The translations under genes and the position numbers were made by a program. The notes under the pieces were generated by a model, which searched no databases, was not told where the DNA came from, and saw only the letters and a list, made by a program, of their open reading frames with translations. A DNA stretch of 64,000 nucleotides from Narthecium ossifragum (Eukaryota > Streptophyta > Magnoliopsida > Dioscoreales > Nartheciaceae), in the NCBI GenBank assembly GCA_963920575.1, contig OY986969.1, forward strand, positions 12,044,615 through 12,108,614, in the 5' to 3' direction. Shown in pieces: positions 33,441-45,368 of this stretch. How positions within the stretch are numbered: position 1 is the first letter of the stretch; each line of letters starts with the position of its first letter.

Positions 33441-34685
33441 CCTCGCACCAAAAATGCCAGACCTCCTCCACCTCCGTCGCCGACTCCTCCACCCCAAGCT
33501 CCGACGCATAATGAGAAGAGCAAGCAGGCAGTGGCAAAGAGAATGTCAGGGACGAAGAAAACCAAAAGTTCAATCGGAGGGTCCTCATCCTTGCCTTCAT
33601 CTACTCCTTCCTATGATGACTACTTCTTCCTAGACATTGATAGGTATAACTCTTGGCCTGAATTTAAGGATAAATATATGGTTTCGAGTAGACTTCTTTA
33701 GTTGTCCATAGGAAAGGAACATGTAGTTGAAACTTTTTTCGCTGATATGGGTTGGAAGAAATTCATAGAGATGCCCTAACATATGTATCTCGAAATGGTT
33801 CGAAATTTTTATTGCAATATGACCGAAGATATTGATGATGAAGGATATGTGGCCATTAGTAGCTATGTCTATGGAAATGACATCAAGATTACCGTAGACT
33901 GGTTAAATGAGATACTAAATGCACCAAATCGAGGAGAATGCCCATATTTTACTTCATATGAGGATCTCAAAAGAATTGATCAGGATAAACAAGGGAGAAG
34001 GGCAATCCTTAGACCTGACTTAGTTGATAAAAATCCTATAGAATTAAAAAGCCTACACCAAAACTATAGGGAGCTTGCCCACTTTCTAGGAACAAATCTT
34101 TTTCCTAAACTGGCCACCATGATCACTTGAAGCCCCTTCATGCCTATATTCTATCGTGCATGGTTAGGAAGAAGACTCTAAACCTAGGTTATATCATTAT
34201 CAAGGAGATGCTTAACATTACGGCTAGGCAATCATTACCATTTGGAGGACTTCTAACTAATATTTTCCAAGCCCTTACCCTCCACCTAGCCGTTGATGAA
34301 AGAAAACCCCTTTCTCAACCCTCCAAAAAATCCACCTATAAAAGGATGATGTCCGCCAAGCGAGCCTTAGGCCTAAGTGTTCCTGATGTTAGTAGTGATG
34401 AGGAAGGTGAGCATCAAAAAGGCCATGATGAGGAAAACTTAGGGGGAGAGCATAGACTTCAAGGACATCAAGGTGAATCCTCCCAAACCCGAGCTCGTCA
34501 CATCACAGCTCAAAGACTTGATGATCTAGCAGCAAGATTGGAAAGAATGGAAGTTAATCAAGGTGACATCAAGACTTCCCAAGCACAGATCACAGCGGAT
34601 CAAGCAAAGATGGCCAAGTAACTTGAAGACATTTTTACCTATATCAAAACTGAATTTCCACCTTCCACACCTTCAGTTGATTGAT
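33441..34685 (+). pseudogene. F extra 3' ORF (envelope-like / plant transposon protein type)
   Basis: A Pro-rich start (ARPPPPPSPTPPPQAP) leads to RYNSWPEFKDKYMVSSRLL, FADMGWKKFIEM, then YLEMVRNFYCNM and SSYVYGNDIKITVDWLNEIL. This pattern is seen in the putative plant transposon proteins and the envelope-like ORFs of SIRE-type elements. The C-terminal part has DDLAARLERMEVNQGDI, a probable coiled coil. In-frame stops at 33699-33701 and 33777-33779 and a frameshift near 34127 break it. No in-frame ATG is seen at the start. I saw no convincing signal peptide or transmembrane segment, so an envelope role is not shown. Confidence 0.7.
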
Positions 34686-34807
34686 CCTAAATCCCCATCC
34701 ATGTTACTTCTTTTTGATGATGCCAAAGGGGGCGAAAAAGTTGTGATGAATTTTGAAAACAATTGCCCTGCATTTTATATTTTTACTCTTGTATTTTGGA
34801 AAACCGT
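34686..34807 (+). other. F 3' noncoding region up to H insertion
   Basis: It contains an internal polypurine tract (ccaaagggggcgaaaaa, near 34725) and stops at the left TSD copy of H (accgt, 34803-34807). Confidence 0.65.
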
Positions 34808-35986
34808 TGATACGAACGGTCTACTCTTAATCCTTTCGTATCGGGTCTATACTGCTCCAATCGATCAGAATTGGCCTGATCGGACTTGATTGAGTCTAAT
34901 TGAATAATCTGGCTAGCTGGATCGGATCTGGCTCGAGCTGGTTCAGATCTGGCTGAGCCTAATAGGATAGGACTTGACTTGGTCAAGTCTGAGTTGATAT
35001 GGATCAGGTTGACCGAGTTGGATTGGACTGGATCCGGATTAGGTGGCTGAGCTGAACCAGGTTGGGCTAGGTCTGACTAAAGCTGGTTGAACCAGACTGG
35101 ATCCAAGGGCTGAGGTTCGTCGGAGTAGATCGCCGGTGTATAGATGTCGTCGGTGGTCAGAACCTTGGCAGAAAGGTTCGCCGGATGGTGGGGAAGATAT
35201 CCACCAGAGTGGATTGGCTGGAAGGATGCCGGATCGACGGGATCTGGAGGTCAACGGCGGCGGGTTTGGGTTGACCGGCGTCGGGGACGATGGCAAGGGC
35301 TCTGGAGACGTCGGGAAGGGTCGTGGATGGTCGGAAGGGAGTTAGGGACGATCGACGAGGTACTTAGGAGGGATCTGGGGTGAGATCAGGATAGGACGTG
35401 GGGTTGCCGACAATGGGGACGGAGGTCAGCTTGTCGAGGATGGCGCCGGAGGGGATGGAAGACGGCGGGAATGGGATGGGCGGAGTCGTAGGAGATAGGG
35501 CAAGACGTTGGCGGTCTTGGATGGCGACGGGGGCAGCCGGAGAGGCCGAGGAAAGGATGCCGGAGGTGAAGCTAGGGTTAGGGCATGTGAGAGGAAAGAG
35601 GAGAGGAAGAAGGTGATGACATGGCGCTGACGTGGTGGAGAGAGAAAGTCCGTGGAGGCGATGCCGGCTGCGGAGAAGAGGACCGACGGGGAAGAAGGTG
35701 GATCGATGATGGATTTCTGTGGAAGCTACATTACTTCTAGTCCTATGATATTCTTGTCAACTATTCTTAATTCAACATAATTCTCTTCCTACATCATACC
35801 TAGCTACTGAGGTCCTTTTATTGAGACCTTGACTGAGTCCTAATCCAACTAGAAAACCCCATTGCATCATTAGTAAGTAATAAAGTTTCCAGACTCAACT
35901 CAACTTTCTAACTCAAATGGACTCTTAATTAATTACTGACAATCAAATATCAACTAGGACTGGTCGAGTCAGATCGACTCGTATCA
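34808..35986 (-). repeat. H 3' LTR
   Basis: It is 1179 bp and homologous throughout to 55523-56708. The + strand is rich in gg/ga trinucleotides, which makes long spurious ORFs. The TATA-like ctataaaagg of the sister LTR (minus, 56537-56546) reads caataaaagg here. Confidence 0.87.
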
Positions 35987-37881
35987 TCCCCCATTCCTTC
36001 AGAATTGGCCTTGTCCTCAAGGCCTGAGTCTGATGTGGGATGAGGGCTCCACTTTGCTGGACTGGAGTGACTTGGTTGGACCACAATGGAAACTCTGAAC
36101 CAGGCTGTGAGAAACCGGGTCGATCCCATGATGGGTCCAGGGGTAGCAGGGGCAGTTCTGAAGGAGCATCTGGGGGTCGATCTGACGGCTCAGGTAGCTC
36201 CAAGAATAAGATCTTCAATGGCTCTCCTGGATCATCCTCATGATATCCTATCAGTAATGTGTTCCATGACCATAGGATGGGATCTGATCTCTATGGTCTA
36301 ATTAGCTGTGCATGGACTTGGCTTGATTCTGGGTGAAGCTGGCTTTGGTCCAATCTGAAGTGAAGGTGGTTGGACAACGATTCTGCTGCACTATTCTGGG
36401 CTAGAAGTTAGTTGAACCAAGTTGAATCTTCAGCGGTACTGAGTCGTACTCTGGTCCAAACCTGTCTGACATGGTTGGGTCTACCGGTATCAATCTAGAC
36501 TTGGGTCAGTTGAGTCAAATCGGTGGTACCATTATAGTCAGATCTGATCAAATTGTAGATGAAATCTGAATAAGGAGGGTAGCTTCTTTCATGACTCATA
36601 TCAACCTTCGGATGCTTGATCAACGGCTGCGGATGAAGCGTGATCACTCGGACATGATCTGGATGGTCTTGATTGCTGGGGACTCTTTGATCAGGTTCAG
36701 ATCAAAAATTGGAAGCACTGGATCGAAGATCACGCTGATCAAACGGTTGAATCAAGTTGCAGTCTTGATCGGACGGCTGAGAAGCTGCCGGAGCTGGATC
36801 AATGGCGAAATAAGGTCGCCGGAGTGTGGCAACGGCAAAGGAAGCTTCGCAGGGACGTGGGGATTCCATCTGTACGGTCTGATTGACGAATTGGGCTGCA
36901 GATGCATCAAATCTTAAGGTGGTGGCGCGGTGGAAGTCGTCGCCGATGATCGCCGGTGTTATAGTCCGCGACGGTGCTTGAGCTCGTCGGGAAAAGGTAT
37001 AGGAAGGTCTTGGGACCTTTCTCGTTAGGTTTGATCGAAGGATCAACCCAGGAATATGGCGGAACGGAGAGAGTCGGAGCAATGGATTCCGCCGCAGTTG
37101 GGTTCCGGCGATCCGAGCTTCCATCGTGGTCGCGGCCAGCCAAGGTGGCATCGGGGAAGGACGCATGTCCTTCTTGATGTCTTGCCGAGGTCCGAGGGGG
37201 TGGGGAACGGCGGCATCGGGTGGTGGGGGTCCGAGTCCTTGTTGGGTGTAGTTGCTGGAGCCGGAGGAGAGAACGGTCGAGGCCTGGACTGGGTAGGAAG
37301 GTGACGGAGAAGCTCGCCTAAGCTCCTGGGGCGGGTTTGCCGTGAAAGGGTGGCCGAGTGATGGTCGCTGGTGGAGGGATGGGGACGGCTCGATCTTCAG
37401 CCATTCCAAACCGGAGATGAGCTAGTCGCGAGGAAGAAGACGAGCCACGTGGCTATGCCGAGGGTGAGCCGAACCGGGAAGAGAGAGAAAACCAGGGAAA
37501 ATTCCAGAAAAATATGGAAAAATAGGGAAAATTCCGAAAAAAATCCAGGGAAGGTACAAGGAAGGTTTCACCCTGGTCTGGCCGAGGAGGTGGCAACAGC
37601 TGGTGCTCCGGTTCGATCTGAGAATTGGACGGTTGTTGCTCCTCGACTAGCTCCTGGATCTCTTCTCGAAGATTTGTTTCTTCTGGTTCTTCTCCTTTAC
37701 TGGTTGCTGGCGTCTCAATCGGAATCGGACTCAGAATTACAACCGGAGTCATAATCTGAGTTGGCTCAAGGTCAGATTCTGTAATCTCTGTGGGACTCGT
37801 CGGCGCTATAGTTGACCACCTACTAGAGATTTGCTCCCACTTTTTGTTATAGGTTAAATAAAGATTTACCTCGGCCTGCAG
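35987..37881 (-). other. H internal region, no recognisable gag-pol
   Basis: It is GC-rich with strong strand skew. One ORF (37752-37453, minus) reads MTPVVILSPIPIETPATSKG, then an acidic coiled-coil-like EEIQELVEEQQ, and may be the start of a Gag. It then runs into repeated ggaattttccc units (about 37480-37555). No knuckle, protease, RT or integrase motif was seen on either strand. Confidence 0.55.
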
Positions 37882-38571
37882 TGTCGCGCCCCGACCTGCA
37901 TAGGCCCAACCGGGCCAGGCGACGCGAACCGGAACCTAACCTACTGCGGAAATTTTGGCGAGGTTTCCCTCTAATCATAGTGGTCTCCCTAGAAATTCAT
38001 AATCATCCTGTATTAACATACAATTACAAACCTCAAAGACTGAAACAGAATATATACAAATCCTCAACAGGGTAAAAGTTATACAAAATCTCTCCCGTAG
38101 GAGGCTAACTAAACCAAAGGGTATAACTGACGATCGCCGCACCTCAAGCACCGCCAAACGCCACCACGTCACCGAACACCGGCCCAGTAGGGGGCGACCG
38201 AAGAAGAGCTAGCGCCAGCACCTGCAAAACGCAACCCGGGTAGGAGTGAGCACTAAGCTCAACAGGGACACTACACAACAGTGCCGCCCCCAAGTATACC
38301 CTAGGTGTATACAAGGGTCCCATAACCCTACCGGAAGTCCATGAACACATGCCCAAAATACTGCAGACTCTCAACAGGACAGTGAACACTGTTTGGCAGG
38401 CAAGGACACCGCTGGGCAGGATACCTCCTCCCAAGAGTCAAGAACACCGGACACCGACTACACTTCAGATATAACTTGGAGTCGACACAACCTCTAAACA
38501 TCAAATCACATGTATTCAAGTCATCTAACCCTATCATCGAAAATCGACTGAATACTACAAATCGAGTCCAG

Positions 38572-39664
38572 TGATGGTCCAAGAGGGGGGGGGGGTGAAT
38601 TGGACTCTTTTGCGGAAATACAATAGATGAAAACCAAGTTAAAATGCTAGAAGACTAGTATGCTTGTTTAGATATGAAAACTATAAGTAAAGCATGCAAT
38701 GAAAGATGAGAGAAAGAGTTAGGAGACTTGCACCAGATTTTATAGTGGTTCGGCAAACCTTGCCTACGTCCACTCTCTCAAGGCTCTCCTTGAGGTTTCA
38801 CTACTTGTAATCTTCCCTTACAAGTTTTTTCACCAAGCTTCCGGGTGCTTGGCAACCTTACAAATCCTCCAACAACTGCTGGAGCTCCCCCTCAAGCTTA
38901 CGGGTGCTTGAGAACCTTACAAATCACTCCAAGCTCTCTCTTGGATATTTCTCTCAAAGTCTACTTCACACTTGAAGTAGTTTTACAAAGGTTAAAGCTC
39001 TCAAAAGAAGATTAAAACTTGTTACAATGTAAACTAATATCTCCCTTAATCTTACCCCAAGTTTGCTGCATCTTCTCATATATACTTGAGCTTTAGGGCC
39101 TCAAAAAATAGCTTCCAACGGCTATTTTCGGTTTCTGCAATGGCTCTTTAACGGCTAGTTTTTGGGCTCACGGTCGATCCATGCATCGTCCGTCACGCCT
39201 CACGGTCGACCATCGCATCGTCCGTCACATCGTCCGTCAGGCTCTGTCAAGAAAAAACCTTCCCACGGTCGATGCACCGATCGACCGTCGCACCTTATTT
39301 TTCTTCAAAACAGCCTCACGGTCGATCCACGGATCGACCGTCACACCTCACGGTCGATCCACGGATCGACCGTCGCATCTCACGGATGCATCCGCAGATC
39401 ATCCGTGAGCTCCACGGATGCATCCGCGCATCATCCGTGAGCTCCACGGATGCATCCGCGCATCATCCGTGAGCTCCCCGGATGCATCCGCGCATCATCC
39501 GTCAACTCCCCGAATGCATCCGCGCATCATCCGTCAACCCAATAATAGCTCAAATATGAAAGTTAAAGCTTGTTATCAACATATATTTTATCACATATAT
39601 ATTTTAACATTTAAGAACATATTGGCATCATCAAAACATAATCAAAACGTCATTAGGGCTAACA
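38572..39664 (-). repeat. TR-GAG 3' LTR
   Basis: On minus it runs TGTTAGCCCTAATGACG to a G/C homopolymer and GGACCATCA. A TATA-like gtatatatgag lies at 39085-39075. Two arrays lie in it: hairpins of acggtcgatcc/ggatcgaccgt (39171-39374) and five ~31-bp acggatgcatcc units (39375-39540). Confidence 0.9.
39375..39540 (-). repeat. acggatgcatcc 31-32-bp tandem array, five units
   Basis: Units have the form cacggatgcatccgcgcatc plus atccgtgagctc, itself an imperfect palindrome. The sister LTR has six units (43573-43765). A plus-strand relative has five (60616-60778). Confidence 0.85.
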
Positions 39665-40023
39665 ATCTACCCCTTTTTGATGATGACAATCTATTTATAT
39701 GTGATGATAAAATATCTATTGCTCCCCCTAAATCTATGCATCCATTTCTTTGATAAAAGATGTTCTAAGATGAATACTAAGGATGCACACCATTCGTATG
39801 ATATAGAAAAGTTCTATCCATGATATTATGAAAAGATAATTTATCTTTTAGTATAATTTCTTCTTTAACTAATATCATGAATGGTAGCAATAGATCACAT
39901 TATAACTTTTTCTCCCCCAATGGCATCATCAAAAAGTGGGGATGGGGCGAGAAAAATAAGTTGATCACAAATGGAGCCTTGATATCAAATCAATGAAAAT
40001 ATTCATGATACTAAAAGAAGTAG

Positions 40024-40059
<36 letters not shown>

Positions 40060-40982
40060 TTAAAAAAAATTTAAATCCATTTAAATAAAGTACTCCCCAA
40101 ACATAAGTTCTTTTATCTCTCCCAAATACAAATTACTTAAAAACAATTTTTTTTTTATAAAGGAGATCCGACGAAAAATTTAAAGCGAATGTGACACAAC
40201 CAGTGACGGTCGATCTTCAAAGGTTCACGGTCGACCGTCGAGTACGATTTGAATGAAACATTGCGTACTCATGGTCGATCCAAGTGAACTCATGGTCGAC
40301 CGTCACTTCCAGAAAATGAATTTTGAAATTTCATTTAAAATGCCTTTTGAATCAAAATCTCATGAAAATTTGCATACACATGTAATTTAATATTTTGTGT
40401 TGTACCAAGTCATTTTTCCAGGAATTCATGTATTTAATCAAAAATATGGCACGTGAGTGTATGTATGAGAAAATGAGCATTAAGAACTCACATACCACTT
40501 TTCCATTGCATGAAAACACTTGAATAATTTGAGGCTTATGGTGCATACAAGTCACAATATCTCATAAAAGATGATTAAAGTTCATTTCAATTCAATAAGC
40601 AGTATAATGCAAAATATGACCATATGACCTCTTTTAAAATCAATTAAGATACAAGATTGTAACCAAGAAGAATTCTTTTCAACGATTCATTTCAAATAAA
40701 AAGAAAGAAAGCTTCATAAGGATTAGGAAATTGTTAAACTCCTAAAAAGAAAATCATAGAATCAAGTTTACTATCACTATTTGAAATATCAAATGAAGAT
40801 GGAGGAACAAGACTTCATACCATTGGAGGGATCATTTATCATTTGATGGCTATTTTCCATACCTCCTTTTCTTGGAAACATTTTCTTGTCCTCACCATAT
40901 ACCTTGAGCATCCACCATCAAGATATCACCGTTTTCTTTTCAATTTGTCTTGACAATCGGATCTCAAGCTCCCTAACACAAA
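39665..40982 (-). other. TR-GAG 3' noncoding region
   Basis: On minus, the pol scar lies just after the gag stop (about 40890-40930), followed by AT-rich DNA and ggtcgatc/ggtcgacc motifs (40205-40305). Polypurine tracts (complements of ctcccccta near 39723, ctcccccaa near 39914) precede the terminal PPT at 39665-39685. A (TA)n run lies at 40029-40056. No ORF is supported. Confidence 0.7.
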
Positions 40983-42734
40983 TCATGTCTTGATTTTTGG
41001 TACCCAAATCTTTTTGGGTCCATTATCGTTAGTTCTTGACATGTACATATAGGATGAATGCTTTGGAATCCAGAGGTTGTTAGCACTAGCATTCTTCATT
41101 AAATAACAATTAGGAGCTATATGTCCCTTTTTACAACAATAGTGACAAGTCGGTATATTTGCAAATTTAGGAGGATAAGATGATGCTTTAACAAAGCTTG
41201 TCTTTTTAAGATTACTCATCTTCCTAGGATTATAGCCAATTCCATTTTTGTTCAATGAGCTACGTTGGCTATCAATGATCTCATTAAGTGTGATCTTACT
41301 CTTCATAAACTTAGAAAGCGTAATTTTCAAATCAGTATTTTCAAGGGTGAGATCCGTTTTTAATTCTCTCAAAATGATGATTTCCTTTTGTAAGCTACTT
41401 GAGTTATTTTGTAAAATATTATGCTCACATTTGCAATCCTCAAGTTCTTTTCTAAGAGAGGCATCATCACTAGATGTCTTACTCATCATGCATTTGTTTT
41501 CATTTTTCAATAAGTCAATCTTATGCATGGCATCTAGCTTTTCTTGTTCTAACTTCTTCAATTCCTTACATGAAGTATAATATTTCTTTTTAATGAACTT
41601 GAAATCTTTAGCTAAGGAATGATAAGCTTCAAAAAGTTCATCAAAAGCTAACTCATCATTTACCTCATGATCTTCTTCCTCGTCCCCGATGGCCATTAGA
41701 CAAATATTTGCCTTTTCTTGCTCTTTTTCATTGGAGGAAGAATCATTATCGCTTTCACTCCAAGTTACCACCAAGCCTTTCTTTTTCTTGAAATTTTTCT
41801 TTGTTGGCTTCTTGAGTCGAGGGCAATCGGGCTTGTAGTGTCCGGGTTTTCTACACTCATAACATATAATGTTATTTGAATTAGATGAGGTAGAATTTGA
41901 TTTTTCACCTTCGGAGGTTTTCTTCTTGAAATTCTTCTTTCCTCCTTGGCGATTGAGCATTCTTTTGATTTGTCTTGTAATTGATGCCAATTCCTTATCG
42001 CTCGATTCCGATTCTTCATCACTTGAACTTGATGAATCTTGGTATGATGACTTGAATGCAACCGATTTGTCTTTCTTCTCTCCTTTATTGTTGCTCTTAT
42101 TCAAGTTCATCTCATAGGTCATGAGTGAACCCATGAGCTCATCAAGTGATAGCTTAGAGAGGTCTTTGGCTTCTTCAATCGCTGTCACCTTTGGATCCCA
42201 TGCTTTAGGTAGACACCTAAGTATCTTTCTCACAATTTCATCATTAGCATAAGATTTTCCAAGAGATTGAAGCATATTTAAAATATTATTGAAACGTGTA
42301 AACATTTCACTAATGGACTCATTATCCTTCATGCTAAATAATTCCTAATCATGAACAAGCATACTTATCCTTGTTTCCTTAATTCGATTGGTTCCCTCAT
42401 ATGTAATTTCAAGTTTCTCCCATATTTCCTTAGCTGATTTACAACTTGAAATTCTACTAAATTCATTAGGGCTCAATGCATAAATAAGAAAGCATTTGGC
42501 TTTAGCATTGGTTTCCAATTTCTTTAAGTCGGATGGAGTGAACTCACTTTTATGTTTGGGTACTTCTTTTCCTTCATGCATTTTACTAGGAATAAATGGT
42601 CCATCCTCAATAGTAAGCCAAGCTTCATAGTCTAAGGATTGGATAAAAATTTCCATCCTAGTCTTCCAATAATTGAAATTTTCTCCATCAAAGTAGGGAG
42701 GCCTATTGATAGATTGTCCTTGTAGGTTTTCCAT
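40983..42734 (-). pseudogene. gag: TR-GAG gag (one nonsense codon)
   Basis: The ATG at 42734 opens MENLQGQSINRPPYFDGENF (DUF4219-like). The UBN2-type capsid region follows (AKCFLIYALSPNEFSRISS; SAKEIWEKLEITYE). Knuckle 1 is CYECRKPGHYKPDC. An acidic coiled-coil region follows, then knuckle 2 CHYCCKKGHIAPNC, and the end WVPKIKT with TGA at 40983-40985. One TAG at 42345-42347 (after MLVHD) replaces a Tyr codon; otherwise about 580 codons are open, far better kept than the pol-bearing F. Purifying constraint on Gag in a gag-only family is suggested. It packages its own RNA if translated. Confidence 0.9.
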
Positions 42735-42783
42735 CTATACTTAGGATCCTCTAAGGTCGTTAAACCTCGAATATAGAGACGAG

Positions 42784-42795
42784 GCTCTGATACCA
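42784..42795 (-). promoter_or_regulatory. TR-GAG primer binding site (iMet type)
   Basis: The minus strand reads TGGTATCAGAGC, two bases after the LTR end (42798). Confidence 0.85.
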
Positions 42796-42797
42796 AT

Positions 42798-43889
42798 TGA
42801 TGGTCCAAGAGGGGGGGGGGTGAATTGAACTCTTTTGCGGAAATACAATAGATGAAAACCAAGTTAAAATGCTAGAAGACTAGTATGCTTGTTTAGATAT
42901 GAAAACTATAAGTAAAGCATGCAATGAAGGATGAGAGAAAGAGTTAGGAGACTTGCACCAGATTTTATAGTGGTTCGGCAAACCTTGCCTACGTCCACTC
43001 TCTCAAGGCTCTCCTTGAGGTTCCACTACTTGTAATCTTCCCTTACAAGTTTTTCCACCAAGCTTCCGGGTGCTTGGCAACCTTACAAATCCTCCAACAA
43101 CTGCTGGAGCTCCCCCTCAAGCTTACGGGTGCTTGAGAACCTTACAAATCACTCCAAGCTCTCTCTTGGATATTTCTCACAAAGTCTACTTCACACTTGA
43201 AATAGTTTTACAAAGGTTAAAGCTCTCAAAAGAAGATTAAAACTTGTTACAATGTAAACTAATATCTCCCTTAGTCTTACCCCAAGTTTGCTGCATCTTC
43301 TCATATATACTTGAGCTTTAGGGCCTCAAAAAATAGCTTCCAACGGCTATTTTCGGTTTCTGCAACGGCTCTTTAACGGCTAGTTTTTGGGCTCACGGTC
43401 GATCCATGCATCGTCCGTCACATCGTCCGTCAGGCTCTGTCAAGAAAAAAGCTTTCCACGGTCGATGCACCGATCGACCGTCGCACCTTATTTTTCTTCA
43501 AAACAGCCTCACGGTCGATCCACGGATCGACCGTCACACCTCACGGTCGATCCACGGATCGACCGTCGCATCTCACGGATGCATCCGCGGATCATCCGTG
43601 AGCTCCACGGATGCATCCGCGCATCATCCGTGAGCTCCACGGATGCATCCGCGCATCATCCGTGAGCTCCACGGATGCATCCGCGCATCATCCGTGAGCT
43701 CCCCGGATGCATCCGCGCATCATCCGTCAACTCCCCGGATGCATCCGTGCATCATCCGTCAACCCAATAATAGCTCAAATATGAAAGTTAAAGCTTGTTA
43801 TCAACATATATTTTATCACATATATATTTTAACATTTAAGAACATATTGGCATCATCAAAACATAATCAAAACGTCATTAGGGCTAACA
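42798..43889 (-). repeat. TR-GAG 5' LTR
   Basis: It is 1092 bp and almost identical to the 3' LTR except in its arrays. It lacks a 32-bp gtcgacc segment present near 39196-39227, and has one more acggatgcatcc unit (43573-43765). TATA-like gtatatatgag lies at 43310-43300. Confidence 0.9.
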
Positions 43890-43938
43890 TCCATGACCAA
43901 GCTACCCGCAACGGTCCTAGAGCTAGATCCGGACTACC

Positions 43939-45362
43939 TGATCGCTCACGAACGTCGTTGTTAAAACGTTGCAAACTCAATCAAATATAAATTTATAATT
44001 CTTATTCAATCACTACACTACTAGGTAGAATAGCGGTGAAGTCCGGAGTCGATCCACAGGGAAAATGTTGGAAATCAAAATCAATTCTCAAAACCCTAAA
44101 ACTAAAGAAAAGAATCAAAGATAAAATAGATTAAACTAATGAAGAAAAGAAATAAAATGTTGATCAATTTGAATCAATGGATAAGTGACTTAGGAATTAC
44201 TCAATCCGCCATAGTTTCGCCTTCAATCTTCTCTAGTTATCCTCTTGTTCCCTTCTCTAAACATTATGAATCCACAACTTCTTAAGCTTACATGAATCCC
44301 TAAAATAAGGTTTATGTTTCCAACGACATAATCTATCTTTGTTTAGCATAAATCATCTTTGGTCGTACGATTACATTAAATTATTCTACTCCTAATTACC
44401 TTAGCATGACTTATCTTCAAGTAGCATAGACTATCTCAAAGGTAAACCAAAAACCATATGAAAACCATCCTATGAATCTCTACAATCAATCACAGAAATC
44501 ATGTAGGACTGAAAATACGTCAAGGAACTCTGTTCCCTCAACTCTTTTAACATTAAAAATCATATTCATAAGATCATGTCTTGAGAAGATTACAAGATTC
44601 AAACCAAAGAAGATAGAAAACTACATTAGGGTTTCATGAATAATCCTAAGTATAAGAATTAACAACTCATCTTTTGGATGAAAGCCATCGGATTGGAATA
44701 GGAAGCTGTCACCATCCACATCCTCTCCTTCTTCTTCTTCCTCCTCCAAAGATTGACAAAAAGATGATAAGTTTTGCTGGAATAACCCCTTTATATAATA
44801 AAAACCCTTAATCCCGGAATTAGGGTTATGGCTAGGTTGAGTTGGACCTCTAGTGCAACTCGGAATTCCTAGTTTAATTCTGACTGCCTTTCCTGGTCGA
44901 GACTGGGTTCAATCAGTCCATAATCTGAGAATGAGTCCAACTCAAAAGATGTAGAATTGGACGTTTTCTGTCCTATCCCGAAGAATTTGTAATATTTGGA
45001 CTTATCTAGAATATTTAGCGAATATTCTCCCGGGCGTCGACGGACCAGTCTTCCAGCAGCTAAATATCTTCATCTTCTTCAACACTGCTATCCATCCATC
45101 AGGAATCTCTGAAAGTGTCCAACATGAAAGTTGTACGTCTTGATGTCTACTAGATGTCATCCAAATTTCAGAATATTTGGACAAAAGAATAATTTCTGAT
45201 GAATATTGTGCTAACAGTCGACAGAGTAGTGTATTTCAGCATATTAACCGAATTTCTTGCATTTCCTCTCAAAGCATGATTAAACCTGAAATCAACTAAC
45301 AAGCTATCAAATACAACTACTCTAGGCATGACAAAGCTAAGTTAAGGGGTTGAATCATGAAC
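43939..45362 (-). repeat. I LTR-a (outer, diverged)
   Basis: It matches LTR-b and LTR-c in order but with many more differences. It lacks the terminal TGATGAGTCACTAAATA that starts the other two. It ends AAGCGATCA-like (gagcgatca at 43939). It probably came from another copy by recombination. Confidence 0.82.
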
Positions 45363-45368
45363 AAAAAT

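Larger units (their letters stand above)
38572..43889 (-). mobile_element. TR-GAG: complete gag-only Sirevirus-type element
   Basis: It has two LTRs of 1093 and 1092 bp, an iMet PBS, gag (42734-40983), a 1.3-kb 3' noncoding region with several polypurine tracts, and a PPT directly before the 3' LTR. There is no protease, integrase, RT or RNase H. Flanks tccag (38567-38571) and tccat (43890-43894) match at four of five. It must borrow enzymes from a full Sirevirus if it moves. It has the same internal deletion as element C, so this is a propagated form. It is inserted in the A2 LTR. Confidence 0.88.

Noticed and set aside
35136..35616. Gly/Arg-rich ORFs in H LTRs and internal region as host genes
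   Set aside because: They lie in purine-skewed LTR DNA, overlap in several frames, and have no recognisable domain or shared frame between the two LTRs.
39375..39540. Regular short repeats resembling a CRISPR array
   Set aside because: Units abut with no unique spacers, lie inside a plant LTR and recur in the sister LTR. It is a tandem repeat.
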